The notes beneath the pieces are model-generated. The model worked only from the letters and a program-made list of their open reading frames with translations, did not search any database and was not told where the DNA came from. This document shows positions 27,455 to 37,074 of a DNA stretch of 64,000 nt, in pieces (the stretch's first letter is position 1; each line of letters begins with the position of its first letter). Location: positions 1,984,001 through 2,048,000 of the forward strand of contig AP017968.1 in NCBI GenBank assembly GCA_002356455.1, read 5' to 3'. Source of the stretch: Fusobacterium varium (GTDB lineage Bacteria; Fusobacteriota; Fusobacteriia; Fusobacteriales; Fusobacteriaceae). A program made the translations under genes and the position numbers.

Positions 27455-28444
27455 TTATTTTGTTGTATTTCTTAATACATCTTTATATTGCATATACTCA
27501 TCTTCTATTTTTTGCAGATAAGCTTTTGCTTCTTCAGTTGTCAATACTTTTGCCTGTTGGCTGAATCCAATTTTCAATTTTTCAGCATATTCAGGTGTTC
27601 CTACCACTTTTTCTGCAATTTCACTCATTTTAGCTACTATTGCTGGATCGGTTCCTTTAGGGAAAGCTATAATATATGGGTTATTCATTTCCATATCTAC
27701 TCCACTTTCTTTAGCTGTTGGTACATCTCCCAAGTAAGGGTTTCTCTCTCCATTGTATTGAGCCAGAGCTACCATATCACCATTTTGTACATAATCTTTT
27801 ATACTTCCATAAGCTATGGATGCTACATCTATTCTTCCACCTAAGAGATTTGTAACTTTTTCAGATGTTGAACCTATATCAGCAAGTTTTAACTTTACTC
27901 CTGTTTTATCTTGAAGAATCAGTACTTGTAGATGTGAGAATCCTCCAAATTCTGTTCCATATATAATACTTTCAGGGTTAGCCTGACTTTTTTCTATAAG
28001 ATCTTTTAATGAAGTGATTCCTGACTGTTTACTTGCTACTAATACTGATCCTCCATCTATTGCTGGAATACATGCTACATCAAATTCTTTAAAATCATAA
28101 TCTGATATTCCAGATACATAATTTACCACCATTGGACCTGAGTGAGTAAACAACGCTTTGTATCCATTAGCAGGTGTTGCTTTTATACTTTCTGTAGCTG
28201 CCAATCCAGAAGCTCCAGGCATGTTAGTTACTACTAGTGGTTTTTTAGTTTCTTTTTCAAAGAACTCTCCAAATGTTCTGGCATTAAAGTCTGTATCTCC
28301 TCCAGCTGATGCATGAAGAACTACTTCTACTGGTTTATTTGGCCATACTGCTGCATCTTTTCCGCCATCTTTTTTTCCTCCACAACCAGATAATATTGCT
28401 GTAGCACATAATCCCATTAGAAATATTTTCCCAAATTTTTTCAT
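27455..28444 (-). CDS. tripartite tricarboxylate transporter, substrate-binding lipoprotein
   Basis: TctC/Bug-family solute receptor of 329 aa. The lipobox ILSGC-GG puts the Cys at about residue 21, so it is a membrane-anchored lipoprotein. WPNKPVEVVLHASAGGDTDFNAR is cut here to WPNKPVEVVLHASAGG, the typical first strand and ligand loop, followed by VVTNMPGASGLAA. It binds an organic acid outside the inner membrane and delivers it to TctA/TctB. Being next to a glucarate dehydratase, the ligand may be a sugar diacid (inference). Confidence 0.93.
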   Translation of the reverse strand: MKKFGKIFLMGLCATAILSGCGGKKDGGKDAAVWPNKPVEVVLHASAGGDTDFNARTFGEFFEKETKKPLVVTNMPGASGLAATESIKATPANGYKALFTHSGPMVVNYVSGISDYDFKEFDVACIPAIDGGSVLVASKQSGITSLKDLIEKSQANPESIIYGTEFGGFSHLQVLILQDKTGVKLKLADIGSTSEKVTNLLGGRIDVASIAYGSIKDYVQNGDMVALAQYNGERNPYLGDVPTAKESGVDMEMNNPYIIAFPKGTDPAIVAKMSEIAEKVVGTPEYAEKLKIGFSQQAKVLTTEEAKAYLQKIEDEYMQYKDVLRNTTK

Positions 28445-28470
28445 TGATAAATCCCTCCGTTTTCATATAT

Positions 28471-29979
28471 TTATGCTATTTTCATTACTTTGCATTTTTT
28501 ACAGTATCCAAATAACATATATCCTAAATACAAAATAGTTGCTACTAAAAATACACTAGCTATTGGCTTTGAGAAAAAATCTAATATATTATTATCAGAA
28601 AGTATAAGTCCTCTTCTAAGGTTTTCCTCTGCCATTCTTCCTAAAATAAATCCTATTATAAATGGTGATTGTGGTACTTTGAATTTAACAAATATATATC
28701 CTAATATACCAAATACCAGAATAGCTATAACATCAAATGTCCTGCTAGCAAGAGCAAAAGCTCCAACTGTTGTAAATACTATAACAATAGGAAGCAGCAT
28801 ATATTTGGGTACTCTCAGCACCTGAGCAAATATTCTCAATCCAAAGAACTCTACTATCAACATAAGAAAAGCTCCTATAAACATGGCTGCAAATATTGCA
28901 AATACCAATGAAGCATTATTTTTAAACAGTAATGGTCCTGGAACAATACCATGTACCATGAAAGCTCCAAGAAGAACTGCAGTAGCTCCATCTCCTGGTA
29001 TTCCCAAAGTAAGAAGAGGTATCATTGCTCCTCCTACAGAGGCATTATTTGAAGTTTCAGAAGCAACAACACCATCAGGTATTCCAGTTCCAAATTTTTC
29101 AGGATATTTAGATCTGCTTTTTATAACATTATACGCAATCAAATTAGAAGTAGACCCTCCAATACCTGGTATTATTCCTATAACTATTCCAATAACAGAA
29201 GCTACCAAAGCATTCCATTTTTGTGCTAAAAAATCTTTTACAGAAAATCCAAATCCTTTTACATCTTTCATATTCACTTCTATTTTTTCCTGTTTAGTAG
29301 AAAATTTAATAGTTTCAGATGTAAGAAGTATTTCTGTTATAGCAAAAAGCCCTATCAATACTGTTAAAGTATTAAATCCTCCCACTAACTGAGGACTTCC
29401 AAATGTAAATCTTTTTACGGCATCTGTTGGTGACAACCCCACTGTTGCAAATCCTATTCCCATAAATGCTGCAAAGAATGCTTTTGGTAATGAACTTCCT
29501 GCCAACGAAGTTATCAATACAATTGCAAACATAGCTATTGCAAAGTATTCATGCGGTCCAAACTGTAATGCCACTTTTGCAAGAAGTGGTGAAATAAATA
29601 CAAGTGCTAAAGTACTCACTACTGTACCTATAAAACTAAATACTACTCCCATTCCAAGTGCTTCCATGACTCGTCCATTATTTTTCATTGGAAGTCCATC
29701 AAAACAGGTAGCTATTGATGATGGTGTTCCTGGGATCCCTATCAATATTGCTGAAATAAGTCCTCCTGAAGTTCCACCAATATATAGTGATATTAAAAAA
29801 CAAATTCCAACTGCTGGTGACATTGCATATGTAAAGGGCAGCCCTAAAACCAGTCCCATTACTGTAGATAATCCTGGAACCGCTCCAAATACTATTCCTA
29901 CAGCAGTTCCTATCAACATAAGTATAAGTGTATATGGTTGTAACGCTGTCAACAGACCTTCTCCAAATAATTCAAACAT
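28471..29979 (-). CDS. tripartite tricarboxylate transporter, large permease
   Basis: TctA-family membrane protein of 502 aa with about 12 helices. The family signatures are visible: GIVFGAVPGLSTVMGLVLGL near the start, GGTSGGLISAILIGIPGTPSS, and the second-half copy IVIGIIPGIGGSTSNLIAYN with GIPGDGATAVLLGAFM. It forms the transport channel with TctB. Strong GGAGGTGAG site. Same operon as TctC, TctB and gudD. Confidence 0.94.
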   Translation of the reverse strand: MFELFGEGLLTALQPYTLILMLIGTAVGIVFGAVPGLSTVMGLVLGLPFTYAMSPAVGICFLISLYIGGTSGGLISAILIGIPGTPSSIATCFDGLPMKNNGRVMEALGMGVVFSFIGTVVSTLALVFISPLLAKVALQFGPHEYFAIAMFAIVLITSLAGSSLPKAFFAAFMGIGFATVGLSPTDAVKRFTFGSPQLVGGFNTLTVLIGLFAITEILLTSETIKFSTKQEKIEVNMKDVKGFGFSVKDFLAQKWNALVASVIGIVIGIIPGIGGSTSNLIAYNVIKSRSKYPEKFGTGIPDGVVASETSNNASVGGAMIPLLTLGIPGDGATAVLLGAFMVHGIVPGPLLFKNNASLVFAIFAAMFIGAFLMLIVEFFGLRIFAQVLRVPKYMLLPIVIVFTTVGAFALASRTFDVIAILVFGILGYIFVKFKVPQSPFIIGFILGRMAEENLRRGLILSDNNILDFFSKPIASVFLVATILYLGYMLFGYCKKCKVMKIA

Positions 29980-30001
29980 TTCTTCTCACCTCCCTTATTT
30001 T

Positions 30002-30487
30002 CTATAAAAATACATCTAGTAATCCACCAGGGAGGAAGATACTAAACCCAAAATAAAATAGATAATATATTCCTACTGAAAAGAGCAGGGAAATTATCAG
30101 ATAAACAATCTGATTTTTCTTAACATAACTTGGCGTCAATATATTCATCTCTAGAAACAGAAATACAAATGTTGTTATAATGAATCCTATACTAGAATAA
30201 AGTAAAATGTATAGAGCTATCAAAACAAACGTACACACTACTGTTTTCATATCAAAGCCTTTCTTTTCCACTTCTTCCTTTGGAGTTTTAAGTCCTCTTC
30301 CTGTTTGCAGTACTCCAATCACTATAATCAAAATACTGATAAGAGAGGGTACAAATCTTGAATCAAATAACTGAGATCTTGTTCCAGGTATTTGAAGTAC
30401 TAATATTCCATATGCTGCTCCACATAAGAGCATAATAATTCCTAATACAGTATCTTTACTTTCCCAATTTAAACTTTTGTTACTCAT
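30002..30487 (-). CDS. tripartite tricarboxylate transporter, small permease
   Basis: TctB-like protein of 161 aa with four hydrophobic segments (about residues 15-35, 42-60, 85-110, 125-150). Small TTT subunits are poorly conserved, and the call depends on size, topology and place between TctA and the glucarate dehydratase gene. Confidence 0.85.
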   Translation of the reverse strand: MSNKSLNWESKDTVLGIIMLLCGAAYGILVLQIPGTRSQLFDSRFVPSLISILIIVIGVLQTGRGLKTPKEEVEKKGFDMKTVVCTFVLIALYILLYSSIGFIITTFVFLFLEMNILTPSYVKKNQIVYLIISLLFSVGIYYLFYFGFSIFLPGGLLDVFL

Positions 30488-30501
30488 AAATCTCTCCTTC
30501 C

Positions 30502-31857
30502 TTATCTAATCATACAAGGTTTTTTAGAATCATATTTCCAGTCTTTTATTAAATACTGCATTACCAGTGCATCATCACGATCTCTGAACTTAGCTGGCAT
30601 TGTTTTATATAACTCATGAGCTTTCAATAATTTTTCCATATCAATTTCTACTCCAAGTCCTGGCTTATCAGTTATTTTTATAACTCCATCCTTTATCACA
30701 GGAGATTCTTTAGTAAGCCCTTGCCCGTCCTGCCATATATAATGAGTATCTACAGGTGTAATCTTTCCTGGTGCAGCTGCTGCTACTTGAGCAAATGTTG
30801 CAAGAGTTATGTCAAAGTGATTGTTTGAGTGTGATCCCCAAGTCAATCCCCAATCTTTTAGTATATATGCCATTCTTATACTTCCGTTTAATGTCCAAAA
30901 GTGAGGGTCAGCAAGTATTATATCTACTGATTTTAAAGCAGCTGCATGATAGAATTGTCTCCAGTTAGTAGCTATCATATTTGTTGCAACTTTTAATCCA
31001 GTAGCATTTTTAAATTCTGCCATTATCTCTCTGCTTGAAAATCCAGCTTCTGGTCCACATGGATCTTCCATATATGCCACTACATTATTTTTATCCTTAC
31101 ATAATCTTATTGCTTCTTCTAAAGTCCATGCTCCATTGGGATCAAGATTTACTCTTGCTTTTGGAAAAGCTCTGTGAAGTGCTTCAATAGCTTTCATTTC
31201 CTCTTCTCCTTTTAATACTCCCCCTTTTAATTTAAAATCTTTAAATCCGTATCTTTCATAAAGAGCTTTTGCCTGTTCTACTACTGCTTCAGGAGTAAGA
31301 GTTTCTTTTCTTCTCACTTCCTCCCATTTATCTTTACAGTCACTCTCTATTAAATAAGGAAGATCAGTTTTCTTTGTATCAGCTATATAAAATAAATACC
31401 CTAGAAAAGGAACCTCTTCTCTTTGAATTCCTCCATCCCCTAATAAAGATGCCATAGGTTTGTTTACATATTTTCCTAATAAGTCAAGCATTGCACATTC
31501 TACAGCAGCTTCAGCCTGAACTACAAATTTCAAATTGCTTATATTCAGTTCTTGAAGTCCTTCTCCACTGTCTCCTTTTACTTTTTGTCCATTTTTTCTT
31601 ATATTTGTTATTACCTGTCTATAATCTGCTATTTCTGCTCCTATTACTATTGGTTTATAACTTTCAAGCATCTCAGTGATAGCTTCTCCTCCATGTATTT
31701 CTCCTATTCCTTTGTTTCCAGTTTCATCTTCTAATATTACTATATTTCTAGTAAAATATGGTGCGTGACATCCACTAAGTGTCAAAAGCATGCTGTCATA
31801 TCCTGCTACTGGATATACGTCCATTTTTACTACCTTTGGCGAACCCTTCTTTTCCAT
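30502..31857 (-). CDS. gudD: glucarate dehydratase
   Basis: Enolase-superfamily sugar-acid dehydratase of 451 aa: D-glucarate to 5-keto-4-deoxyglucarate. The superfamily residues fit the glucarate group: the KLKGG base (K-x-K, near residue 209), metal ligands in NLDPNGAW and YMEDPCG, the Asn in NMIATN, and the His in SHSNNHFDI (near residue 341). It heads an operon with the three transporter genes (15-26 base gaps), so uptake and first breakdown of a sugar diacid are linked. The next enzymes (aldolase, reductase) are not in the window. Confidence 0.92.
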   Translation of the reverse strand: MEKKGSPKVVKMDVYPVAGYDSMLLTLSGCHAPYFTRNIVILEDETGNKGIGEIHGGEAITEMLESYKPIVIGAEIADYRQVITNIRKNGQKVKGDSGEGLQELNISNLKFVVQAEAAVECAMLDLLGKYVNKPMASLLGDGGIQREEVPFLGYLFYIADTKKTDLPYLIESDCKDKWEEVRRKETLTPEAVVEQAKALYERYGFKDFKLKGGVLKGEEEMKAIEALHRAFPKARVNLDPNGAWTLEEAIRLCKDKNNVVAYMEDPCGPEAGFSSREIMAEFKNATGLKVATNMIATNWRQFYHAAALKSVDIILADPHFWTLNGSIRMAYILKDWGLTWGSHSNNHFDITLATFAQVAAAAPGKITPVDTHYIWQDGQGLTKESPVIKDGVIKITDKPGLGVEIDMEKLLKAHELYKTMPAKFRDRDDALVMQYLIKDWKYDSKKPCMIR

Positions 31858-32124
31858 AAACTTTCCTCCATCATTATAGTTTAATAGAATAAATACTCAG
31901 TTATTAAAACATAATTATCTAATTTCGTATATCGTATCATAATAATTTTATACAGGATATATTATAAAAAACAAAAATAGCTATCAAAAATTGTCATAAG
32001 TAACATAAAAGAAATTGCACTAAGTCAAAAGTAAGCTTATTTACTATTCAATTTATAATATTCATTTTCTATTTTATTTAAGATTTAAATAAAATTTATA
32101 AGAAAATTTAAAAATTATTTTAAA
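31858..32124. other. intergenic, upstream region of gudD
   Basis: About 270 AT-rich bases between the gudD start and the terminator of the next operon. It should hold the gudD promoter, but I could not pick a convincing pair of boxes. No RNA gene seen. Confidence 0.4.
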
Positions 32125-32166
32125 TATAAAAAGCTGCAGATGAATTTAATCATCCACAGCTTTTCT
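32125..32166 (-). terminator. terminator of the Hdr-Flx operon
   Basis: Minus-strand hairpin with an 8-bp lower stem (AAAAGCTG with CAGCTTTT, 32129-32136 and 32157-32164), a two-base mismatch and a 5-bp upper stem, followed by a U-rich stretch. It lies about 30 bases after the M20 peptidase gene. Confidence 0.85.
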
Positions 32167-32197
32167 TAAATTTTAAACATTGTATTTCTACTTATAA

Positions 32198-33313
32198 TTA
32201 TATTATCTTTCTATCAATCATCTTTCTAACTACAACTTTAGCTAAGTTAATTCTTTCTTCAACAGTAGATATATCTAAATATTCATTTTTACTGTGAGCT
32301 TCTCCACCAACAGGACCTACAGCATCAACAACTCCTACTCCTAATACACCTAGGAAATTTCCATCAGAACATCCTCCAGCTACTTCCCAATCATATTTTA
32401 TTCCCATTTCAGCTTTGCTTTCATCAAAAAGATCACGAAGTACAGCTGATTTATCATTTAATACTAATGGAGGTCTGTATCCTATTTCTTCAAGTTCTAC
32501 TTTAATTCCTTTAACTAATGGATTTGCTTTTAAATCTTCCATAGTTTTTCTTATAGTTTCAAAGAATTCCACTTGATGTGATCTTCCTTCAAATTTAATA
32601 CAAGCATAGTCAGGAACAATATTTACTCCACTTCCACCTTCTATAAGCCCCACATTAAGTGAGTTTTTTATATCCCAATTATGAAGTTTAGATATTTCAG
32701 TTACCCAACGAGAAGCTTCAAGAATAGCATTAATTCCCTCTTGTGGATAGTTTCCTGCATGAGAAGATTTTCCAAAGAACTCAACCTTGTATTTTACAAG
32801 TCCTTTTCTTTCTATTACAGCATTTCCATTTTTACGAGCTGGTTCAAATACCATTGCATATTTTGCATTCTTTCCTACTTCTTCTATTACAGATCTTGAA
32901 TAACGAGAACTGATTTCTTCATCTGTATTCATCACAAGAGCGATTGTTATATCCTCATTTTTAAATTCTTTAGCAACTTCTATCATAGAAAGTACACCTG
33001 ATTTCATATCATATACCCCTGGTCCTGTTGCTATATTTCCTTCAAGTTTATATGTCCATGCTGGTACAGTTCCTCTAGGAAATACAGTATCATTATGACC
33101 TAAGAACATAAGATCTATGTCTTCACTATCTCTATTTTTAGCTACTAATACAGGATTCTTCCCATCATTTTGAGGATATACTTTTAGTATCCATTCATTT
33201 TCAAGTTCTTTTTTGAAAAATTCTGTAACTTCCTGTACACCTTCAGGTACATTACTTCCACAATCAATATTTACTAATTTTTCTAAATCTGCTAAATATT
33301 TTTTCATATCCAT
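32198..33313 (-). CDS. M20-family metallopeptidase (glutamate carboxypeptidase type)
   Basis: Two-zinc M20 amidohydrolase of 371 aa, closest in motif pattern to carboxypeptidase G2. Metal ligands: FLGHNDTVFP (His), GPGVYDMKSG (bridging Asp), MNTDEEISS (catalytic Glu and ligand), FEPAR, and a C-terminal His in GEAHSKNEY. A dimerisation domain is seen after KSSHAGNYPQEG. No signal peptide, so it is cytoplasmic. It is the last gene of the operon, 28 bases after the DcuC-type carrier. The substrate is not known, but it may release an amino acid or diacid from an N-acyl or peptide conjugate. Confidence 0.88.
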   Translation of the reverse strand: MDMKKYLADLEKLVNIDCGSNVPEGVQEVTEFFKKELENEWILKVYPQNDGKNPVLVAKNRDSEDIDLMFLGHNDTVFPRGTVPAWTYKLEGNIATGPGVYDMKSGVLSMIEVAKEFKNEDITIALVMNTDEEISSRYSRSVIEEVGKNAKYAMVFEPARKNGNAVIERKGLVKYKVEFFGKSSHAGNYPQEGINAILEASRWVTEISKLHNWDIKNSLNVGLIEGGSGVNIVPDYACIKFEGRSHQVEFFETIRKTMEDLKANPLVKGIKVELEEIGYRPPLVLNDKSAVLRDLFDESKAEMGIKYDWEVAGGCSDGNFLGVLGVGVVDAVGPVGGEAHSKNEYLDISTVEERINLAKVVVRKMIDRKII

Positions 33314-33341
33314 TTTATGTAATCCCCCTTAATTTTTTATA

Positions 33342-34709
33342 TTATCCAAATAAAATCATATTAGTGATAAGAACTGCTAATAGTCCTCCGATCATTGGAG
33401 CTGCTGTTCTTTTTACAACATCAAATGGAGATACTCCTGAAATTCCTGCAACTGCAACTATAACTGCAGTAATAGGAGAAATGCTTCTTGCTATTCCTGC
33501 TGCTAATTGCATTGGCATTAACATAACAATTGGATTAAGATCAACTGAAGCTGCCACTGCTGGTGCTAATGCAGCAAAAGCGAAGAATGGAGCATTCCCT
33601 GATCCCATAAGGATAGAAGAAATTGCTATTATAGCAGTCATAACCAAGATCATTGGCTGAGGTCCAAGTCCTGCTGATTTAGTAGAATCAATAAGAGCTG
33701 ATATAACTCCTATTCTTGTAAGTCCAAGAGCAAAGAATTCTCCAGCTACAATCAGAGTAATAACATTAGCAAATTGACTTCCCATTGCTGTAAATACTAT
33801 TTTCAATTCAGCAAGAGTACTTTTAAATGCTTTTCTTCTAATACCTTCAATAAGCATACTCAACCCAATACTCATAAACATAGCTTCTACAACATCCACT
33901 TTGATACTGCTTCCAGTTAATGGGCTGAACATAAGTATTATAATCAATGGAATAATAGGTAAAAAAGCATAGAACCCAGGAACTTTTCCTTCAGTACCCA
34001 TTTCTTTTTCAAACTCAGCTTCTTCTTTTGCTTTTTCTGCTAAATCCATTTTCTTATCCATAGCTTTATTTACAAAATAATGAATAACTGTAATAACAAT
34101 AACTGTAACTATTGCCACTGGAATTTGATAGTCAACAAAGTATAGAGCTGCATCCATCTCTGCTGTCTTAGAAGCTAGAACAGCATTTCCAGAAGCAGGT
34201 CCCAGGTCAAGACAAGCTGATGTTCCTATTACTGCAGTTGCTGCTAGAGGCGATACTCCAAGAGATACAACAATAGGATATACAGTTACCATTAAAAGTA
34301 CTCCAAGTCCAGATGCACTTGGGATGAATACATTAAGTATTTGACCTACTACATATGATAATGCAAGTACTATATATGGAGAGTTAAGTTTTTGTAGAGG
34401 TTTAATAGCAACCTTTACAAGAGCTTTACTCGCTCCTATATGGTCCATGTATTTAGCAAATGCTGATACTATCATGATAGCTATTCCAAGACTTCCTGTA
34501 GTCTTGATAAAGTTAGCTTTCAGTTGAGCAAATACATCAAGATAAAGTGATCCTGTTCCACCTTTTGCAAGAATAGGAGTTCCGTTAAAAACCACAGCAG
34601 CTAATAAAAGTATAGCTCCCCCAAGCAGTAGAACCCCTTGTGCATAATACTTTTTAACAATAAGATATCCAACTGCCACTATAACCAAAATTGCAACGAT
34701 AAAATTCAT
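33342..34709 (-). CDS. DcuC-family C4-dicarboxylate transporter
   Basis: Anaerobic C4-dicarboxylate carrier family protein of 455 aa with about 12 hydrophobic segments and the typical IPSASGLGVLLMVTVYPI and ACLDLGPASGNAVLASK motifs of DcuC-like proteins. Members exchange fumarate for succinate or export succinate. Placement directly after the fumarate reductase genes (19-base gap) supports fumarate or a related acid as substrate. A GGGGG site precedes the ATG. Confidence 0.87.
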   Translation of the reverse strand: MNFIVAILVIVAVGYLIVKKYYAQGVLLLGGAILLLAAVVFNGTPILAKGGTGSLYLDVFAQLKANFIKTTGSLGIAIMIVSAFAKYMDHIGASKALVKVAIKPLQKLNSPYIVLALSYVVGQILNVFIPSASGLGVLLMVTVYPIVVSLGVSPLAATAVIGTSACLDLGPASGNAVLASKTAEMDAALYFVDYQIPVAIVTVIVITVIHYFVNKAMDKKMDLAEKAKEEAEFEKEMGTEGKVPGFYAFLPIIPLIIILMFSPLTGSSIKVDVVEAMFMSIGLSMLIEGIRRKAFKSTLAELKIVFTAMGSQFANVITLIVAGEFFALGLTRIGVISALIDSTKSAGLGPQPMILVMTAIIAISSILMGSGNAPFFAFAALAPAVAASVDLNPIVMLMPMQLAAGIARSISPITAVIVAVAGISGVSPFDVVKRTAAPMIGGLLAVLITNMILFG

Positions 34710-34728
34710 TTTGTTCCCCCTTTATATT

Positions 34729-36339
34729 TTAGTTTTGTTTGTCTGCACCATGTCTGTAACGAGGAAGCAGCATAGGAGATACTCTGTCAGTTTCTACTCC
34801 ATTTGCTTTTAATGCTTCATGATATTCTGCTATATGATCTAGTGTAAGGTCTTTTACTTCAACCTCTTTACTCTTAGTTCCAGCATTTTTACCAGCTCTA
34901 CGCCCAAATACTATTATATCCAACAATGAATTTCCCATAAGTCTGTTTCTTCCGTGGATTCCTCCAGCACATTCCCCAGCTACAAATAGGTTTTCTATTT
35001 TAGTTTCTCCTTTATCATTGATTAGAAGTCCTCCATTTTGATAATGAAGTGTTGGGTAGATAAGAATTGGTTCTTTTCTCATATCTATTCCAAATTTTTC
35101 AAACATCCTAAACATTGCAGGAAGTCTTTTTTCCAATGTTCCTTCTCCATGTATCATGTCGATTAATGGAGTGTCAAGCCATACTCCAACTTCTCCAGTT
35201 GGTGTAGGAATTCCTTTTCCTTTTACATTACATTCATTGATGATAGCAGATGCTTCAATATCTCTTGTTTCCAAGTGATATACAAACTGCTCACCATCTA
35301 TGTTAAGAGGTGTTGCTCCAAGTCCTCTTACTTTTTCAGTTACTAGAGCACCAAATATTTGTGATGGGAATGCAACTCCTGTAGGGTGATATTGAATAGT
35401 ATCAGCAAAAGCAAGTTCTGCTCCTACTCTGTATCCTAATACTAGTCCATCAGCTGTTGCCCCATAGTGATTAGAAGTAGGAAATCCATGATAGTGAAGT
35501 CTTCCTGCTCCTCCTGTAGCCAGTATTACAGTTTTAGCCTTTGCTACTGAGTATTCTTTAGTTTCAAGATTGTATAATACAGCTCCTGCTACTTTTCCAT
35601 CTGTATCTTTTATAAGTTCTACTGCTGGTGAAAACTCTATTACTTCTACACCTTTATTTCTTACTTCATCTCTAAGTACACGCATTATTTCTGCTCCACT
35701 GTAGTCAGCAGCAGCGTGCATTCTTTTTCTTGAAGTTCCTCCACCATGCTGTGTATGCATAGTTCCATCCTCTTCCTTATCGAACATTACTCCAAGTTCA
35801 TTAAGCCATTGGATAGCTCCTGGTGCATCATGTACTAATGCTTTTGCTAGTTCAGGGATGTTTGTGAAGTGTCCTCCACCTAATACATCTAGGTAGTGTC
35901 TAGCAGGTGAATCATCTGGTTTATCAGCAGCTTGGATTCCTCCCTCAGCCATCATAGTGTTAGCATCTCCAAAACGAAGTTTAGTAGCTATCATTACTTT
36001 TGCTCCAGCATTGTGTGCTTCCAGTGCAGCAGCAGCTCCTGCTCCCCCTGCTCCTATTATAAGAACATCTACATCATAGTCTATTCTATTAAGGTCTACT
36101 TTATCTAATTCTACTCTGCTTTTTGCTTCTATAAGATCAGCCAGTTCCAAAGGTACTTTATCTCCAGAATTTACTCCAAGATTAAGTGGTCTAAATCCAC
36201 TTTCCACATAGTCTGGGTGATTATTTCTTAATATTTCTAATTTAGCTTCTGGAGATAATCTTGGAAAATCATGCCCCATTCTGCTTGGACGAGTTGCCTC
36301 AACTTTTTTTATTAATTCTCTCATTTCTGCCGTATACAT
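34729..36339 (-). CDS. fumarate reductase-type flavoprotein
   Basis: FAD-binding protein of the succinate dehydrogenase/fumarate reductase family, 536 aa. FAD loop VLIIGAGGAGAAAALEAH near residue 93; substrate residues in IQYHPTGVAFP, EKVRGLGA (catalytic Arg), YPTLHYQNGG and GRNRLMGNSLLD. The segment where SdhA/FrdA carry covalent-FAD His reads FGDANTMMAEGGIQ, without His, so FAD is probably non-covalent, as in TfrA or aspartate oxidase. An N-terminal extension of about 85 residues precedes the FAD loop. Pairs with the Fe-S gene 22 bases upstream. No membrane-anchor gene is present. Confidence 0.88.
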   Translation of the reverse strand: MYTAEMRELIKKVEATRPSRMGHDFPRLSPEAKLEILRNNHPDYVESGFRPLNLGVNSGDKVPLELADLIEAKSRVELDKVDLNRIDYDVDVLIIGAGGAGAAAALEAHNAGAKVMIATKLRFGDANTMMAEGGIQAADKPDDSPARHYLDVLGGGHFTNIPELAKALVHDAPGAIQWLNELGVMFDKEEDGTMHTQHGGGTSRKRMHAAADYSGAEIMRVLRDEVRNKGVEVIEFSPAVELIKDTDGKVAGAVLYNLETKEYSVAKAKTVILATGGAGRLHYHGFPTSNHYGATADGLVLGYRVGAELAFADTIQYHPTGVAFPSQIFGALVTEKVRGLGATPLNIDGEQFVYHLETRDIEASAIINECNVKGKGIPTPTGEVGVWLDTPLIDMIHGEGTLEKRLPAMFRMFEKFGIDMRKEPILIYPTLHYQNGGLLINDKGETKIENLFVAGECAGGIHGRNRLMGNSLLDIIVFGRRAGKNAGTKSKEVEVKDLTLDHIAEYHEALKANGVETDRVSPMLLPRYRHGADKQN

Positions 36340-36361
36340 CTATTAAAAACCTCCATTCCTA

Positions 36362-37042
36362 CTATTTAGTGATATCTCTGTGATTGTATAGATCTTTAAG
36401 TTCATCTATACTTTTATTCATCATTTCATCTAATTCCGCATCTAATTTACCAGCGTTGATTTCTTCAACTCTTTCCATTAAATGTTTACTCTTAGGAGCT
36501 ATATGTTTTCCAGTAATACGACGAGCCAGAAGTCCTACATTGTAGTGAGTTATTCCAGCAGGACATTTTGATGCACATATTCCACATCCTACACAGTCAA
36601 ATGATTCATGAGCACATTTCTCAAATTCTCCTCTTTGTGCATATGCAATATACTGCATTACATTGATTCCTTGAGAACATCCTTTTGTACAAGCATTACA
36701 TCCTATACATTTGTATATTTCAGGATATTTTTCTACCATAGTATCAGCAGAAGCTTCTACTTTATCCATATCATAAACTGCTTTTTTCCCTGGGAAGAAA
36801 GGAATTTGTGTAAGATACATTCCATCTTCTACCTCACTTTGACAAGCAAGAGTTACTTTAAGTTCACTTTGTCCCTGCACTCTATATACAGTAGCACAAG
36901 CTCCACAGAATCCTGATCTGCATCCGCAGCTTCTTATAAGCTGATATCCTGCATATTCCATAGAATCCATTATTGTTAGAGTTGAAGGTACAGTATATTT
37001 TTTACCTAATATATATATATCAACCATTTTCTTTTCAGCCAT
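36362..37042 (-). CDS. fumarate reductase-type iron-sulfur subunit
   Basis: A 226-aa protein like TfrB/FrdB. A plant-type 2Fe-2S domain comes first (CRSGFCGAC, then LAC; C-x4-C-x2-C). Then come two four-Cys sites, CIGCNACTKGC (near residue 118) and CVGCGICASKC (near residue 150), so two 4Fe-4S clusters rather than the 4Fe/3Fe pair of quinone-linked FrdB. The CCG domain that ends methanogen TfrB is absent; a separate HdrB is encoded in the same operon instead. It should pass electrons to the flavoprotein encoded next. Confidence 0.87.
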   Translation of the reverse strand: MAEKKMVDIYILGKKYTVPSTLTIMDSMEYAGYQLIRSCGCRSGFCGACATVYRVQGQSELKVTLACQSEVEDGMYLTQIPFFPGKKAVYDMDKVEASADTMVEKYPEIYKCIGCNACTKGCSQGINVMQYIAYAQRGEFEKCAHESFDCVGCGICASKCPAGITHYNVGLLARRITGKHIAPKSKHLMERVEEINAGKLDAELDEMMNKSIDELKDLYNHRDITK

Positions 37043-37074
37043 TTATCTCTCCTTACTATGATTTTTTCTCAATA

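Noticed and set aside
34729-36339. L-aspartate oxidase (NadB)
   Set aside because: No NAD-synthesis genes are nearby and the gene pairs with a TfrB/FrdB-like Fe-S subunit, which NadB does not need.
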